Shown here piece after piece: positions 51,454 through 63,034 of a stretch of DNA of 64,000 bases (position 1 is its first letter; each line of letters begins with the position of its first letter). A program made the position numbers and the translations under genes. The DNA comes from Danio rerio (lineage: Eukaryota > Chordata > Actinopteri > Cypriniformes > Danionidae): the NCBI RefSeq assembly GCF_049306965.1, contig NC_133183.1, positions 18,300,001 through 18,364,000 of the forward strand, given 5' to 3'. Below the pieces are notes generated by a model, which worked only from the letters and a program-made list of their open reading frames with translations, did no database searches and had not been told where the DNA came from.

Positions 51454-51636
51454 TCACCCAAGTGAGCAAACCTCACGTAGAAATGAGCATCCTGACTGGT
51501 CTGAAGACCTGCAAGATTTACTCAGGGCGATGGCCAGCTCCAGATCCTCCTGCTCTCGCTCTTCTCTCTCGCTCTCCCGCTTGGCCCACTCTATCATGTC
51601 CTCCTCAGTGGGATACTGCTCCACACACACAAACAC
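51454..51636 (-). other. eps15-calreticulin fusion junction
   Basis: On the minus strand the eps15 UIM codons (AIALSKS) run directly into CTTGCAG and then calreticulin exon 3 (51508 downward). The breakpoint is within about 51509-51514, so only the last few bases of calreticulin intron 2, including its acceptor AG, survive. Read straight through, the frame goes SKSCRSSDQSG and ends soon after, out of the calreticulin frame. Confidence 0.85.
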
Positions 51637-52699
51637 ACAGACTCATACACACACACCATAACCCCATCAGACAGCCTGGCAAATTAACACCTGTCTGAAG
51701 TAACAGTTATTACTGAATAGGGGTCATGCAAATACTAAACACATCCATGTATAATGTAACACATTCAAATATACAGTCTGGTGAGAGTGAGATGCTACAA
51801 TTATGCATAGCGTTCGGTTTCATTAACAATACAAATGAGATTTCTGGTGTTTAAATTTACAGTTCACTCAAACAAATGTATTCACTTAAATAAAAATGTT
51901 AACATATTCAAATTAGGACTGAACAATAGTTTGTTTCAGCATCGATATCGCAGAGTGCACATTCGCAATTGTCACATTGCAAAATCTGCAATATTGAGTC
52001 TGAATTACATTTGACAAGGAGCTACAGAATTGTATTTAATTACTGTATTTCTAGGATTTATATATAAAAAAATCTTACTTATAATTTTTGTTTAGTTTCT
52101 AGTCCAAATATCTACATTTTAAAGCAAAAATAAGATTAATTTACCCCATTGGCAGATAATGTTACTTGTTTAAAGGAAAAACTCTAAATTTTGACTTATT
52201 TCTTCTGAAGGTGAAAGCAAAACAATATTTTTACTTGATCTAGTAAGAAAAGCATTTTTTGCATTGTGATTATTCAATTCCTGTATGTGAATACTGTTTG
52301 ACTCCCCAGAAAACCATCAAATAAAGCTATTCAAACTATCTTGTGAAACTGTACTTGTGTCGCAATATTAATTGCAGAAAAATAAAATATCACAATATCA
52401 GTTTTCCAATATCGTGCAAGCCTAATTCAATTTAGGAATTTTGTACTTTTGTTTCTTTTATCATTTAAACAATACTTCAATCTATTTTTAAAGAATATGT
52501 AACTATATTTTAATCATGGTTTTCTTTTTCTTTCTTTCTTCTATATACAGCTAAAGACACAATTATTAGTTATTAATAATTATTATATTTATTATAATAA
52601 TTCTTTCTAAACTTTACTAAGTAATTTTTACTGGAATGTTTTTTCTAAAAATAATTAGATAATATAATAAAATATAATAGAAATATTAGATTTTTTTTT

Positions 52700-53128
52700 T
52701 CTTCAGGAGAAAGTCTTATTTGTTTTATTACAGCTAGAATAAAAGCAGTTTTTTTTTTGAAAACCATTTTTAGGTCAAAATTATTAGCCCTTTTAAGCTA
52801 TATTTTTTTCGATAGTCTACAGAACAAACCATCGTTATACAATAATCTGCCTATTTACCCTAACCTGCCTAGTAAACCTAATTAAGCCATTAAACGTCAC
52901 TTTAAGCTGTATAAAAGTTACTTAAAATATCTAATAAAATATTATTTACGATCAGCATAGGAAAGATAAAATAAATCTGTTATTAGAGATTAGTTATTAA
53001 AACTAATATGCTTAGAAATGTGTTGAATAAAATATCTCTGTTAAACAGAAATTAGGGGGAAAAATAAACAAGGGGGCTTATAATTCTGACTTCAACTGTG
53101 TGTGTGCTTTGTATATATACTGTATGTG

Positions 53129-53183
<55 letters not shown>

Positions 53184-53530
53184 ACACAGTTGAAGTTATA
53201 ACTCATTTCAAATAACTAATTTATTTTATCTTTGCCATGATGACAGCAAATAACACTTTACTAGATACTTTTAAGACACTTCTATACAGCTTAATGTGAC
53301 ATTTAAAGGCTTAACTAGGTTTATTAGGCAGGTTAGGGTAATTAGGCGAGTCATTGTATAAACAATGGTTTGTTCTGTAGACAATCACAAAATTAAAAAA
53401 AAAAAACTTAAAGGGGCTAATAATTTTGACCTTAAAATGGTTTTAAAAAATTAAACTGCTTTTATTCTAGCTGAAATAAATCAAATAAGACTTTCTTCAG
53501 AAGAAAAAAATATTATCAGACATACTGTGA
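52700..53530. mobile_element. Pair of MITE copies in the duplicated block
   Basis: 52700-53099 corresponds to 1625-2155 but lacks its left end. A TG/TA microsatellite follows, then 53186-53530 is the inverted copy, here longer than its partner at 2172-2400. The extra length shows that the left copy lost sequence after duplication. Confidence 0.65.
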
Positions 53531-55364
53531 ACATTTCCTTGCTCTGTTAAACATCATTTGGAAAATATATATAAAAAAATAAAGAATACATCTTTCAAAA
53601 CAGTTGGCATGCCTTAATTGCACAAAAAAGCTGAAATAAAATACTAAAATAAAACATATAATAACTTTTAAAAAATGTAAACAATTGATAAAAATGAGAA
53701 ATATAAAAAAATAAGACGAAAATAAAACTAAAATGATATGCAAAATAAACCTAAATAGAAATTGAAAAACACAACAAAAGGACCAACTAATAGTTTGTTT
53801 ATGTGAGAGTGTTGTATCATGAGTGTAAAAGTTGTTCCTTCACAATTTTCTTCAGTTCCGTGTGCAGAACTAAAAATGCTGCATTATGCATGCCACGTCA
53901 GTAGTTGGCAATGTCAGTTTGTAAAGAAACACTACTGTAACATGTTTTGTAATTTACAGATAATAATGGTGTCATTTTCAAAAACCTTGACTTTGAAATT
54001 TGCTGTATTTTTAATGTTAGCTTTTCAAGCTCCCAGCATGGGGTTGTCGTGTAAATGAACAACCACAGACATAAAGCGTCTTCCATTTTTTGTTGAAAAC
54101 TGTCATGCAAACATGCACCACATAAAAAGAATATTTTAAATAGTCTGACATGACAAAACTCACCACAGCAAACTCATCTTTGTCCAGCATGCCATCTCTG
54201 TCAATGTCACTGAGCTCCCAAACCTAAAACATACATCCAAAAGAAATCAATTACAACATTTCAATCTATTAAATTGTTTGGTCACACTTTATTTTGATGG
54301 TCCGTTTGTTGATTTTAAGTTGCATTGCATCTACAGGCCAACTAATTCTCATTAGATTATAAGCAGACTGTTAGGTTGGGGTAATGTTGGGGTAAGCTCA
54401 CATGTACTAATACTCAAATGGACCATCAAAATAAAGTGTTTACTTGTGACTTATTTTTACATTTTCAAGAGGGAACGACAAACTAGCTGTAGATCAGATT
54501 TATGTTTATTATAGTTTATCTTTTAAAAGAACATTTCACCAAAAAAAAGAAACTTTACTCACTATTTCCCCTCATATGGTCCCAAACAATTATGCCTTTT
54601 TTTAATTCTGTTAAATTTTACTATTAAAATCACTGACTTCAAAAGTAATATTTCCACAAATACTATGAAGGACAATGATTACAGGTTTTCATCTTTTTTT
54701 AAATATCTTCATTTGGTTTTAACAGAAGATAGATATTAAGTAAATCATGACAATTTTCAGTTTTGGTTGAACTTTCCTTTTAAAAATACTATGCTTTCAA
54801 GCAATGGCTCAAGAGCGCACCCTGGTGGCTAGGCCTACAAATGCACCTTAACATGTATAAAAGTGATATCTTTACACTATGCAATGAACTTTAAATATAA
54901 ACCTGTTTTCCACCACATTCATCTTACCCTGCCAAGAACATCCACTGGGAGTTTAGAGTTGAGGAGCACTGGTTTGACCTTATCGCCCGTGAGCATGCCA
55001 CCCACTGGAGAGAGGCTGTCAAAGATGGCATCGAATTTCACCTTCTCCTCTGCCTATATGACACACAACACATTCATAAATGAGCAATAAAGTGACTGTG
55101 GCACTAAAGGGATAGGCTGATCTATAATTTATGAATGATTCTACTGACAACATTTATACAAATAATTAAAAATCTGTTGTGGATTTGACCATGGGGTGTC
55201 GGCAGGCACAGGGCCAAACTGAAGAGGACTGCTAGTGTCATGCTAGATAGGAAACAGATAAAACAGTCATCAAGTCAATAGACACATAACGCCATTTTCC
55301 CCTCAGTAAGCAAATAAAATCACAGACCCAGCAGCTTTAAAGTCGTTGGTAATTATATTCCCAG

Positions 55365-55540
55365 GGGCCTGTTTCAGTAAGCAGGTTCAAACAACTCGGA
55401 GTTTAAATGTGAACTCTGAGTTGATTTACCGAGAGATTAAAAACTCAGAGTTTTGGGTTTCAGAATAGCTGATCTGAGTTAGGTCAATTAACTTTTGAGT
55501 AGACTCACCTAGCTCACTCACCTGCATGGAGCAAACTCTC
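55365..55540. repeat. GGCCTGTTTCAGTAAGCAGG repeat, probable MITE
   Basis: It begins GGGGCCTGTTTCAGTAAGCA and carries short internal inverted words (CTCGGAGTTTAAATGTGAAC and TGAACTCTGAGTTGATTTAC). It is present only in the right-hand duplicate, at a segment junction, and is similar in its start to 62907. Confidence 0.5.
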
Positions 55541-57009
55541 ACATCCTACAGTTATGTGATGCATTGTGTATATGCTTTATTAAAAGATCAGTCTTTAATC
55601 TAGTTTTCCACTGAGAGTGTTTCTGAGTTTAGGAGCCAGATATGTATACCCTCAACCTCCTTTAGTGGACTTTGTTACTCTGGGTATTGCCAGAAGCTCT
55701 TAGATTTGAGATCTTAGGCCCCATTTACACTAACACATTTTAGATTTAAACGCATAAGATTTGCTACGTTTACGCCTTCAGTCCACAATACCCTGGAGTT
55801 TTCGAGCTCCAATAAAAAGGAGGTTTCCAAAATGCCAGAGGCCATTTTCATTTTAAATCACTGCTTATCCATGTAAGTTCCAAGCTTGTACACCAAGGCT
55901 AATACGCACGCACACCGGATAAACTATGGCAGCGGCCATTCCCATGTCACGTCTTTTCCACTTGCAAGTTTGTCATTTTTAATGTAAGAATATATTTACA
56001 ATGTAAACAAAAGATATGTTAGTCGAATTATTATTAAAATTATTATGCATGTATGAACGCAGATGGGAACAACAGTTAATCTAAATAGCTACTTACCTAA
56101 TATAAAGCTTAAATTAACATTAGACATAACACCCGTGAAACCATGATTATTCCTCAGATTGTTACATCTAAAATTGTTATGCAGTTCAAAATATAAAATA
56201 TGAATGAGTCTGAATGTAAAAGAAGCCTACTTTAGCAGTCCACTGCTTTTGTTGTGCTCTGAAATACAGCATTTGAATTTGAGTTTCAAAATACAATATA
56301 TTAACATTTTAATGTAGAAAAAGCCTAAGTGGGTGTCTTAAGTAGCAAAATACAGCATATGAGCTCTTATTTGCAGTTGTGTCATCACTCATATAGCAAG
56401 TCAAATCTGTCCGGCCCTTCGTTTGAGATGCTTTTCATGAACCAACACAACACTTGTTACACCAAATTCTGTGACCATCGTATTAACACCCCCATGATAA
56501 ACTAATTGAATAGCCCTGCCCTAAAAGATCACTGAAACTTTTTCTCTCCACAAGCAAATGGCTGAAAACAACTTTAAACAGCTGCGACCAGACAGCGGAC
56601 TGTGATCGCTTTCCGCCCTAAAGCGCACATTTAAAGCTCAACAGATCTGGTAAACCCAATAGAACCACTGAAAAATGGCCTGAAGAGTGCTATATTTGTG
56701 TAGAAAGGGAGGTTACCTGAGTCAGGGAGAGACTGGCAGCCATAGTGTTTCTGTTCCCAGAAATGATGGATCTGTTGGTGTTGACGGGATGGCCAGAAAT
56801 GACTGGTGATGGCGCCTTACAAAATAGACACTGGAATTGAGTTCTTAGTGGATTAGGAAGACAAAAAAAAAAGAGAAAAAAAACACGGAGAGGGAATACC
56901 TGGATCAGGAGATGAAGAGGCGGTGACCTAATCATAGACTGTTAAGGACCTAATACAAGATCCTTCTGGATTTTATCATGGATATTTTTCATTCATAAAA
57001 CTTTCAGGC

Positions 57010-57043
<34 letters not shown>

Positions 57044-57149
57044 GAATAAACATAAGGCAGGAAAATTCTAGGATTTTTTAGAGGGGCTCGAATCTAATAA
57101 AGGTATAATAATAATAATAATAATAATAATAATGTCACAGCAAAATAAT

Positions 57150-57320
57150 AATATTGTCCGTAGTGTAAAGGTGTGTGTTAATGAAAGTGTATGGGTGTTT
57201 ACCAGTACTGGGTTGCGGCTGGAAGGGCACCCGCTGCATAAAACATATGCTGGAACAGTTGGCAGTTCGTTCTGCTGTGGAGACTCCTGATAAATAAGGG
57301 ACTAAGCTAAAGGAAAATTC
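57150..57320 (+). mobile_element. DANA SINE, 3' part only
   Basis: It matches the second half of the copy at 40081-40420 (GTGTAAAGGTGTGTGTTAAT through GGGACTAAGC). The tRNA-like head is missing, in keeping with deletions throughout this duplicate. Confidence 0.75.
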
Positions 57321-57824
57321 TATTAAATTCAATTCATCTTTATTTCCATAGCACTTTTACAATGTAGATTGTGTTAAAATTAATGAATGAATAATAAATG
57401 AATAAACATAAGAGGAGATTCTACTAATATTTAGCGGGGCTCGACCCAAAAAAGGGTAATAATAATAACAATATTAATAATAATAATAACAACAACAACA
57501 ATAATAATAATAATATTAAAGTAATCATAGATGAAATTAAAAAATAACTAATAGGTTAGGTTGTAAATAAATTAATTGCATTATGGTAACATTGAGTATT
57601 GATTACTGAATAAGCAAAAACAAGACCTGTTTACTGTGCTATCTACTGTAAATTTGACTATTTGCATTTCTATGCTCAACATTTTTGTTTCCACATATAA
57701 GAAAAAGGAGAAAAAAGTGTCCACTTCTCTAATTAAAATTAAAATAAATTAAATCTTTTACTTTAAGGCTTTAAAATATTTCACAACTGGGTCATTAAAA
57801 ACGATATTTAATACAAAGCTTGTG

Positions 57825-58090
57825 ATGTTTGCATGTTCTCCCTGCATTCGCATAGGTTTCCTCCAGGTGCTCCTGTTTCCCCCACAGTCCAAAGACATGC
57901 TGTACAGGTGAATTGGGTTGGCTAAAGTGTCCGTATTGTATGAGTGTGTGTGTGGATGTTTCCCAGAGATGGGTTGCGGCTGGTAGGGCATCCACTGCGT
58001 AAAAACTTGCTGGATAAGTTGGCGGTTCATACTACTGTGGCAACTCCGGATTATTAAAGGAACTAAGCCGACAAGAAAATTAATGAATGA
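57825..58090 (+). mobile_element. DANA SINE, 5'-truncated copy
   Basis: It runs from GATGTTTGCATGTTCTCCCT through CAGTCCAAAGACATGCTGTA and GGGTTGCGGCTGGTAGGGCA to GGAACTAAGCCGACAAGAAA, typical DANA body and tail. It is present only in the right-hand copy, not at the equivalent site near 40,920, so it arrived after the duplication or was lost from the left. Confidence 0.8.
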
Positions 58091-58239
58091 AGGAAAATCT
58101 CCAACACAACTCCAGACACAAAACTCAACACTTTTCAACAAACACAACAAACAGAAATAAACGTTTTTTTTTTCCAACAGTTTTATTTTTCATTGAGCAA
58201 TTTAAAATCTGTAAATAATAAAAGAGCACCCTTTTGTTC

Positions 58240-59272
58240 TCATTCAGCAAAGGTTCCTGCAGCTCTGCTCTGGACATCGTCTTTTGTCTCTGTTTGCTTT
58301 ATTCTCCTCCTCCTCCTCCTCTTCTTCTTCATCTGCTCCTCCATTTTCGGACTCTCCTTTATCTCATCACTGTCAGTTTTCTTTTTCCTCCTCCTCCTTC
58401 TCTTCTTCTTCTTCATCATCTGTTCCTCCTCCTCCTTCTCAGCTTCCTTTCTCACCTCACCGTCCATTTTCTCTTCCTCCTCTGCCTCCTTCATGCTCTC
58501 CTCCTCCATCACTTTCATCTCCACCTCCTCCTTTAAAGTGTCCTCTTTTCTACCACTTTTCCTTGGCCTCCTCCTCCTCTTCTTCTTCTTCACTTCCTCG
58601 TCCTCTTTCTCAGCCTCCTTTATCACTTCAGTGTCCATTTTTTCTTCCTTCTCTGCCTCCTTCATGCTCTCCTCCTCCATCACTTTCATCTCCACCTCCT
58701 CCTTTATAGTGTCCTCTTTTCTACCAGTTTTCCTTGGCCTCCTCCTCCTCCTCCTCTTCTTCTTCACCTCCTCTTCCTTCTTTTCAGCCTCATTTATTTC
58801 ATCAACATGCCTTTTGTTTTCCTCCTCCACCTTCACGTTATCTTCCTCCTCCACCTTCACGTTTTCTTCCTCCTCCACCTTCAAGTTTTCGTCCTCCACC
58901 ATCACGTTCTCTTCCTCCACCACCATCATCTCTTTTTCCACCTCCACCTTCATCTCCTCTTTCCCTTTCTCCATAATGTCATTTTTCATGGTCACCTCTT
59001 CCTCCATCCTCCTCCTCCTCATTAATTCCTCAACAGTGATGTCATTTTCACAATCTGTTAAAGGAGAAACACATTGAACAGTCATTTTCAAAGAGACCTT
59101 AAACTCCAGGTAAGAGTAAAATAAAGCTGAAGTTTATTTATATCATTATATCTACGCATTAATAATCGTTTACCTTCTGAGGATCTCAGACACCACATCT
59201 TGCACAATTATCGGAAAAAAAACGTGCAAGTCTGTTCTTTCTTCTTTTTGTTTTTCTTCACGTTCGCCTCAT
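58240..59272 (-). pseudogene. Second copy of the Lys/Glu-rich gene (exons 2 and 3), broken
   Basis: Exon 2 copy (59174-59272) and exon 3 copy (58240-59054) align with 42294-42392 and 41199-42190. In exon 2 two compensating 2-nt changes shift the middle of the exon and a TAA appears (reading CRF... then FFR-stop), and no exon 1 copy is visible. Exon 3 remains a long open frame (DCENDITVEELM onward, ending RAAGTFAE) with its own module arrangement: two near-identical KEEVEMKVMEEESMKEAE modules instead of the source's different ones. It could still be expressed from an internal ATG at 59089-59091, but I regard it as a decaying duplicate. Confidence 0.7.
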
Positions 59273-59833
59273 CTGATCAAAGAGAAATGATTGCACAGTC
59301 ATTTCAGAAGATATTAATATACAATATTATTTTAAAATAATAATGGTCCTAATATATTTCCTGTTTTACATTTTTAATTTCCATAACTTCTGAGAATCAA
59401 AAAGGTCCACATATTAATAATGTCATGATAGCTGTTTTAACGCGACGATACGATTAAATTTCCTGTTGTTACAGTTATGAGTTAATATGATAACAAACAG
59501 GAAATGTTCATCGGCCAATGAAATGACCATGTTGACATGGCCTATAGCATACTTTAACCATGTATTTTTGCATGGAATTGTATTTTCATTTCAGGCCCGT
59601 AGCCAGAAAGGGTTTGAGCCTGAAATAATAAAGCATTTCTATTTTCACTATTTATGATGGTCCAGAATTTGCCCTATACATAAGCTCAGTTTTCCTATTT
59701 TGACTGCTGTGCCATCATAAACCAAATGTTAACAAATATTTTTCATGAGTCCAAAACATTTTACAAATAACTTTTATTCTAAATGTTTTATTCTAACGGG
59801 TCCCGGCCGCAGAACTCCAAGGCAGATTAAAGT

Positions 59834-60640
59834 GCCTGAATTATCAGGAGAAACAAAATCACAATGAAACTTCAGTGTCTTTCCCCAGGCACAGCTTAGA
59901 AGCATCTGTTTATTATTAACAGTCATATTCTTGCAAACATATCCTCACAAATCATGTAATGTAAAAATATCCTCACAAATCATGTTTCATTTAATCAAAC
60001 ACAGTTTTGTTCTCTTTTTACAACAATGGAGTCTTCAAACACGTATACACTGTGTACTCTCTCATCATAACACATTTAATACCCTTTGTATTTTTATCAG
60101 GAGGACACAGAATACACTTTAAATCCTTTGTTAACCATCTATTTAATTTTTCTTTCTTTGTAAACACCTCTATATAACCATTTACCATAAAACTACTAAA
60201 CTCACTGAACCATCATGTGCCTGTTATTTGTATCATTTAAATTGTAACAGTTGCACTTGACACCATTTACCAATGTTACTCTCTACTCTCATAAACTTTA
60301 TACATTAACAAATATACAACTAATATATACAATAATAAGTCATTTTCTGTTCAATTATCACATACTGAGTAAAATACATATCATTTAGGGAGTCAGTTAT
60401 AACAAACTCAGACCAACTGTTATTTTGCTGGTACTTTCATCTGAATCACTCTTTTCAATTAGCAACTTTAAATAAGGTATTCACTTTACAAACACATAGG
60501 AAATGTGTACTGACATGTTTTTACATGAATTATAATAACCATATTGACTTTTTTTTATGAAACATACCTGAATTGTCAGGAGAAACAAAAATCACAATGA
60601 GATTTCAGTGTCTTATTCCAGGCCTTAGCTTAGTAGCATC
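59834..60640. repeat. Pair of about 70-bp direct repeats
   Basis: GCCTGAATTATCAGGAGAAA through GCTTAGAAGCATCTG (59834-59903) recurs with small changes at 60568-60640, about 730 bp apart, enclosing AT-rich non-coding sequence. This could be a relic of a larger repeat, but I cannot classify it. Confidence 0.6.
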
Positions 60641-61033
60641 TGAAGTAAACACAACAAGTATCGCCATGGTAATCCACAGCACTTGTTATTTTGTTTCAAA
60701 CCCAGACATTAGTAGTAATAATAAATAATTTTTAACAGAGTATAAATAAATAGATAGATACATTAATGACGAAACAAACACTTCTGTGGATACACAATGG
60801 TGCATCACAGTTACCTACACTCTTTTCATTTGATAGTTAAACTATTTATTTGATTAGTAGTGGTAGTAATTCAATTCAATTCAATAATTGCTTTAATGGT
60901 ATGACAGATGTTACAAATGTATTGCCAAAGCAGTTATAAAGTTAACATAAAAAGTAACATACATATATAATAATAAAAAATTAAAAAACAGTACACACAG
61001 TAATAGTAGTTGAAAAAAGAGGTGATATTTATA

Positions 61034-62115
61034 CAGTCCCTGACAAAAGTCTTGTCGCTTTGAACAAATTGACTTGAAGTGTCACTGAAATATATTTCTA
61101 ATCAAGATTTCTTTACAAGAAATGGCTCATTTTAATCCTAACAGTTTTTGTAATAATGTTTCAGTGCAAAACGTAACTGTCACAAAGTATTCTAATATTC
61201 CCAGCTTTGTAAAGCCCATTGAGTCCATTTTTGCAAAGACATAAGTGTTGTCGCCTTGTCATATGAGCTTCACCTGTGACTAATAATGGATCAATTAGGT
61301 CTCAGGTGTGTATAAAAAGAACCCCAGTACACTAGACCTTCATATCAACTGCAACTTGACCTCTACAAACATGCCTAAGATTCACCCTGAGACTAAAGTC
61401 TTGATTATCAAGAGGCTGAAAACCAGATCCACTGCTGATGTGGCAGACACCTTCGAAGTGTCTCAGCGTCAAGTACAGAGGATAAAAAAAGACTTAAAGA
61501 GACTGGAGATGTTTTTGACAAGCCCAGGTCAGGCAGACCACGCAAGACAACTGCTCGAGAGGACCGTTTGTTGGCTCGAAAATCCAAGCCCAGCCTATTT
61601 TCCACTGCCGCAGAGCTCCACGAGACCTGGTCACCTGAAATCCCTGTGTCAACCAGAACAGTTTGTCGGATTCTGTCTCGAAATGGCCTCCATGGCCGAA
61701 TCAGTGCCCAGAAACCAGCAATAAACAAAAGACAATTGAAAAACCGTGTGGCATTTGCCAAGGCCCACTGCCTGCTGAATGGATGGACACTGGAAAAGTG
61801 GCAGAAGGTGGATTTTTCAGATGAATCTTCTATTGAATTACACCACAGTCGCCGCAAATATTGCAGGAGACCTACTGGAGCCCGCATGGATCCAAGATTC
61901 ACCCAGAAAACAGTAAAGTTTGGTGGTGGAAAAATCATGGTTTGGGGTTACATCCAGTATGGGGGTGTGCGAGAGATCTGCAGGATGGAAGGCAACATCA
62001 ATAGTCTAAAATACCAAGAAGTCTTAGCTACCTCTTATATTCCCAACCATAAAAAAGGTCAAATTCTGCAGCAGGATGGTGCTCCATCGCATACTTCTAT
62101 CTCCACATCAAAGTG
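61034..62115 (+). mobile_element. Tc1-like DNA transposon, 3' end lost
   Basis: The left inverted repeat starts CAGTCCCTGACAAAAGTCTT after TA at 61032-61033. Transposase starts at 61371 (MPKIHPETKVLIIKRLKTRS), has the HTH segment DVADTFEVSQRQVQRIKK, then shifts frame near 61494 and continues TAAELHETWSPEIPVSTRTV, NRVAFAKAHCL, DFSDESSIELHHS (second Asp region) and ILQQDGAPSHTS. Similarity to transposase stops near 62115, and no matching right inverted repeat is seen. The remaining frame to 62221 is unrelated. Confidence 0.85.
61371..62110 (+). pseudogene. Tc1-like transposase, frameshifted and truncated
   Basis: This is a DDE-type transposase with paired HTH domains of the Tc1 family. About 245 of the usual 340 residues are recognisable. 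One frameshift lies near 61494, where the first frame reads KDLKRLEMF and the shifted one KETGDVFDKPRSGRPRK. The third catalytic acid and the C-terminus are missing, so it cannot be active. Confidence 0.82.
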
Positions 62116-62501
62116 GCATATGCACCAAAAACAATGTTCAGAGCCCTTTAATAAATTACAAAAGCAAAAACTTAGTTTTAGTAAGGGATTTAAGACTGAA
62201 GCTGTATCAGAAAAGCTGTGAATTAGGCCGTAAGGTGAAGCACCTTTTCGTTTCATTCTGTTCCAGTACGTGGGGAACTACATTCTTTTCATTCCAAAAA
62301 AATTAACAATTGGTATACAATTAAACAAAGTTCTCCACATATAATCCTGCAATTATTTTTTTTCAAGTGTTTAAATCTGACAATAGTCCCATCCTCGCGT
62401 AATCGTTTTTTAATGGTGAGAGATGCGGCTTTGCGTCACGTGCTTTCCGCTAGACCAATAAGATGGCTTAACGTCTGAACAACATGTAAACATGGTCCAA
62501 C

Positions 62502-62936
62502 ATGGCAGCGCCCTTGTCTTCACTATCGAGTAGCGAAGAGGATAAAATTACGGTCAGACCTTCACCAAAAAGCAGTGAAATGGTTAATAAACAATGGTAT
62601 ATGCATCTCACGTCCATAAAGGAAGATGAAACGAAGGATTTTACTCGCAAACCGTGGGATACATTTAGAAACTGCATCAAACGGTGGCTTGGCCTGCAGG
62701 ATGAGAGTCAGAAAATAGCAGAAACATACAAACAGTGTCTTAAACAGTGTCTGACTGTGTGCCCTAAGACGCTGGGTTTCACCTGCTACATGGGTATTAT
62801 TTATATAAAAACCTTGGATGCCGCCCTGAATCTGTGGGCGATCATCACACAGACCACTCTGTGTCATTGGGAAATTATCTTTTGTCAACGTATTGACTAT
62901 CAACCTGGGGGCTGTTCCAGAAAGCAGGTTATGTGA
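62502..62936 (+). other. Unidentified 144-codon ORF, probable degraded repeat-family gene start
   Basis: It begins MAAPLSSLSSSEEDKITVRP, then WYMHLTSIKEDETKDF, WDTFRNCIKRWLGLQDE and SQKIAETYKQCL, with sensible composition and a helical pattern. After about residue 90 the sequence (GFTCYMGIIYIK) looks less like protein, as if disrupted. Upstream are TCACGTG and a CCAAT-like motif. I recall similar N-termini in multicopy zebrafish predicted proteins but cannot name the family. Confidence 0.4.
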
Positions 62937-63034
62937 CATACCCGGGTAAGTTTGAGAGTAAGTAGGTGGATAGCCTCAACTTTGGTTCCAAAATCGGAGG
63001 TAACTTCTGGGTATGTTAAGTAGCCATAGCAACT

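Larger units (their letters stand above)
46130..51508 (-). pseudogene. Calreticulin-family gene (CALR4-like), truncated and frameshifted
   Basis: Exons equivalent to calreticulin exons 3-9 are at 51308-51508, 51125-51218, 50818-51027, 50495-50608, 46660-46803, 46477-46562 and 46130-46342. The order and sizes match vertebrate calreticulin (exon 5 is 210 nt, exon 6 is 114, exon 7 is 144). Diagnostic peptides are [43 protein letters not shown]-domain repeats such as [11 protein letters not shown], and the Glu-rich tail. Normal calreticulin is an ER-luminal calcium-binding lectin chaperone. Exons 1-2, with the signal peptide, are missing. Exon 4 is 94 nt and lacks one base near 51158, giving an early stop. 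Exon 8 is 86 nt, 7 short near 46530. A KDEL-stop (46164-46178) exists but is one frame off, so the open frame instead ends QQELMKNAS. It is therefore called a pseudogene. Beside eps15 it is probably the CALR4 lineage. Confidence 0.85.
51514..56743 (-). pseudogene. eps15 pseudogene copy (exons 26, 9, 8, part of 7, and 1 only)
   Basis: Remaining exons are 51514-51618 (exon 26, lacking the last 12 nt with the stop, and missing 27 nt in frame that encode about RVARLTQQE), 54164-54223 (exon 9, intact), 54928-55053 (exon 8, intact), 55189-55242 (exon 7, lacking the donor side) and 56717-56743 (exon 1, MAASLSLTQ intact with its donor). All other exons are deleted, so no EPS15 protein can come from it. 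The exon 1 copy keeps some upstream promoter-side sequence, so transcription initiation is possible but untested. Confidence 0.88.
51514..59785 (-). repeat. Partial, internally deleted second copy of the eps15 plus Lys/Glu-gene block
   Basis: Four collinear segments match the left part of the window: 51514 to about 53410 with 250-2400; 53587 to about 55365 with 30060-31675; about 55541-55872 with 32190-32520; and 56519 to about 59785 with 39324 to about 43090. Introns and intronic transposons are included, so this is DNA-level duplication, not a retrocopy. Mismatch is low in places (about 2 in 145 bases around 54280-54420) and a few percent elsewhere. About 28 kb, 0.5 kb and 6.8 kb of the source are missing between segments. 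Private sequence fills 53833-54020 and 55880-56518. Confidence 0.88.

Noticed and set aside
58193-59077. 294-codon plus-strand ORF
   Set aside because: Same skew artefact opposite the duplicated exon 3.
51514-59785. Explaining the second copy purely as an unmerged haplotype in the assembly
   Set aside because: Large internal deletions, private insertions and a clean fusion inside calreticulin are hard to get from haplotype duplication, although only long reads can exclude it.
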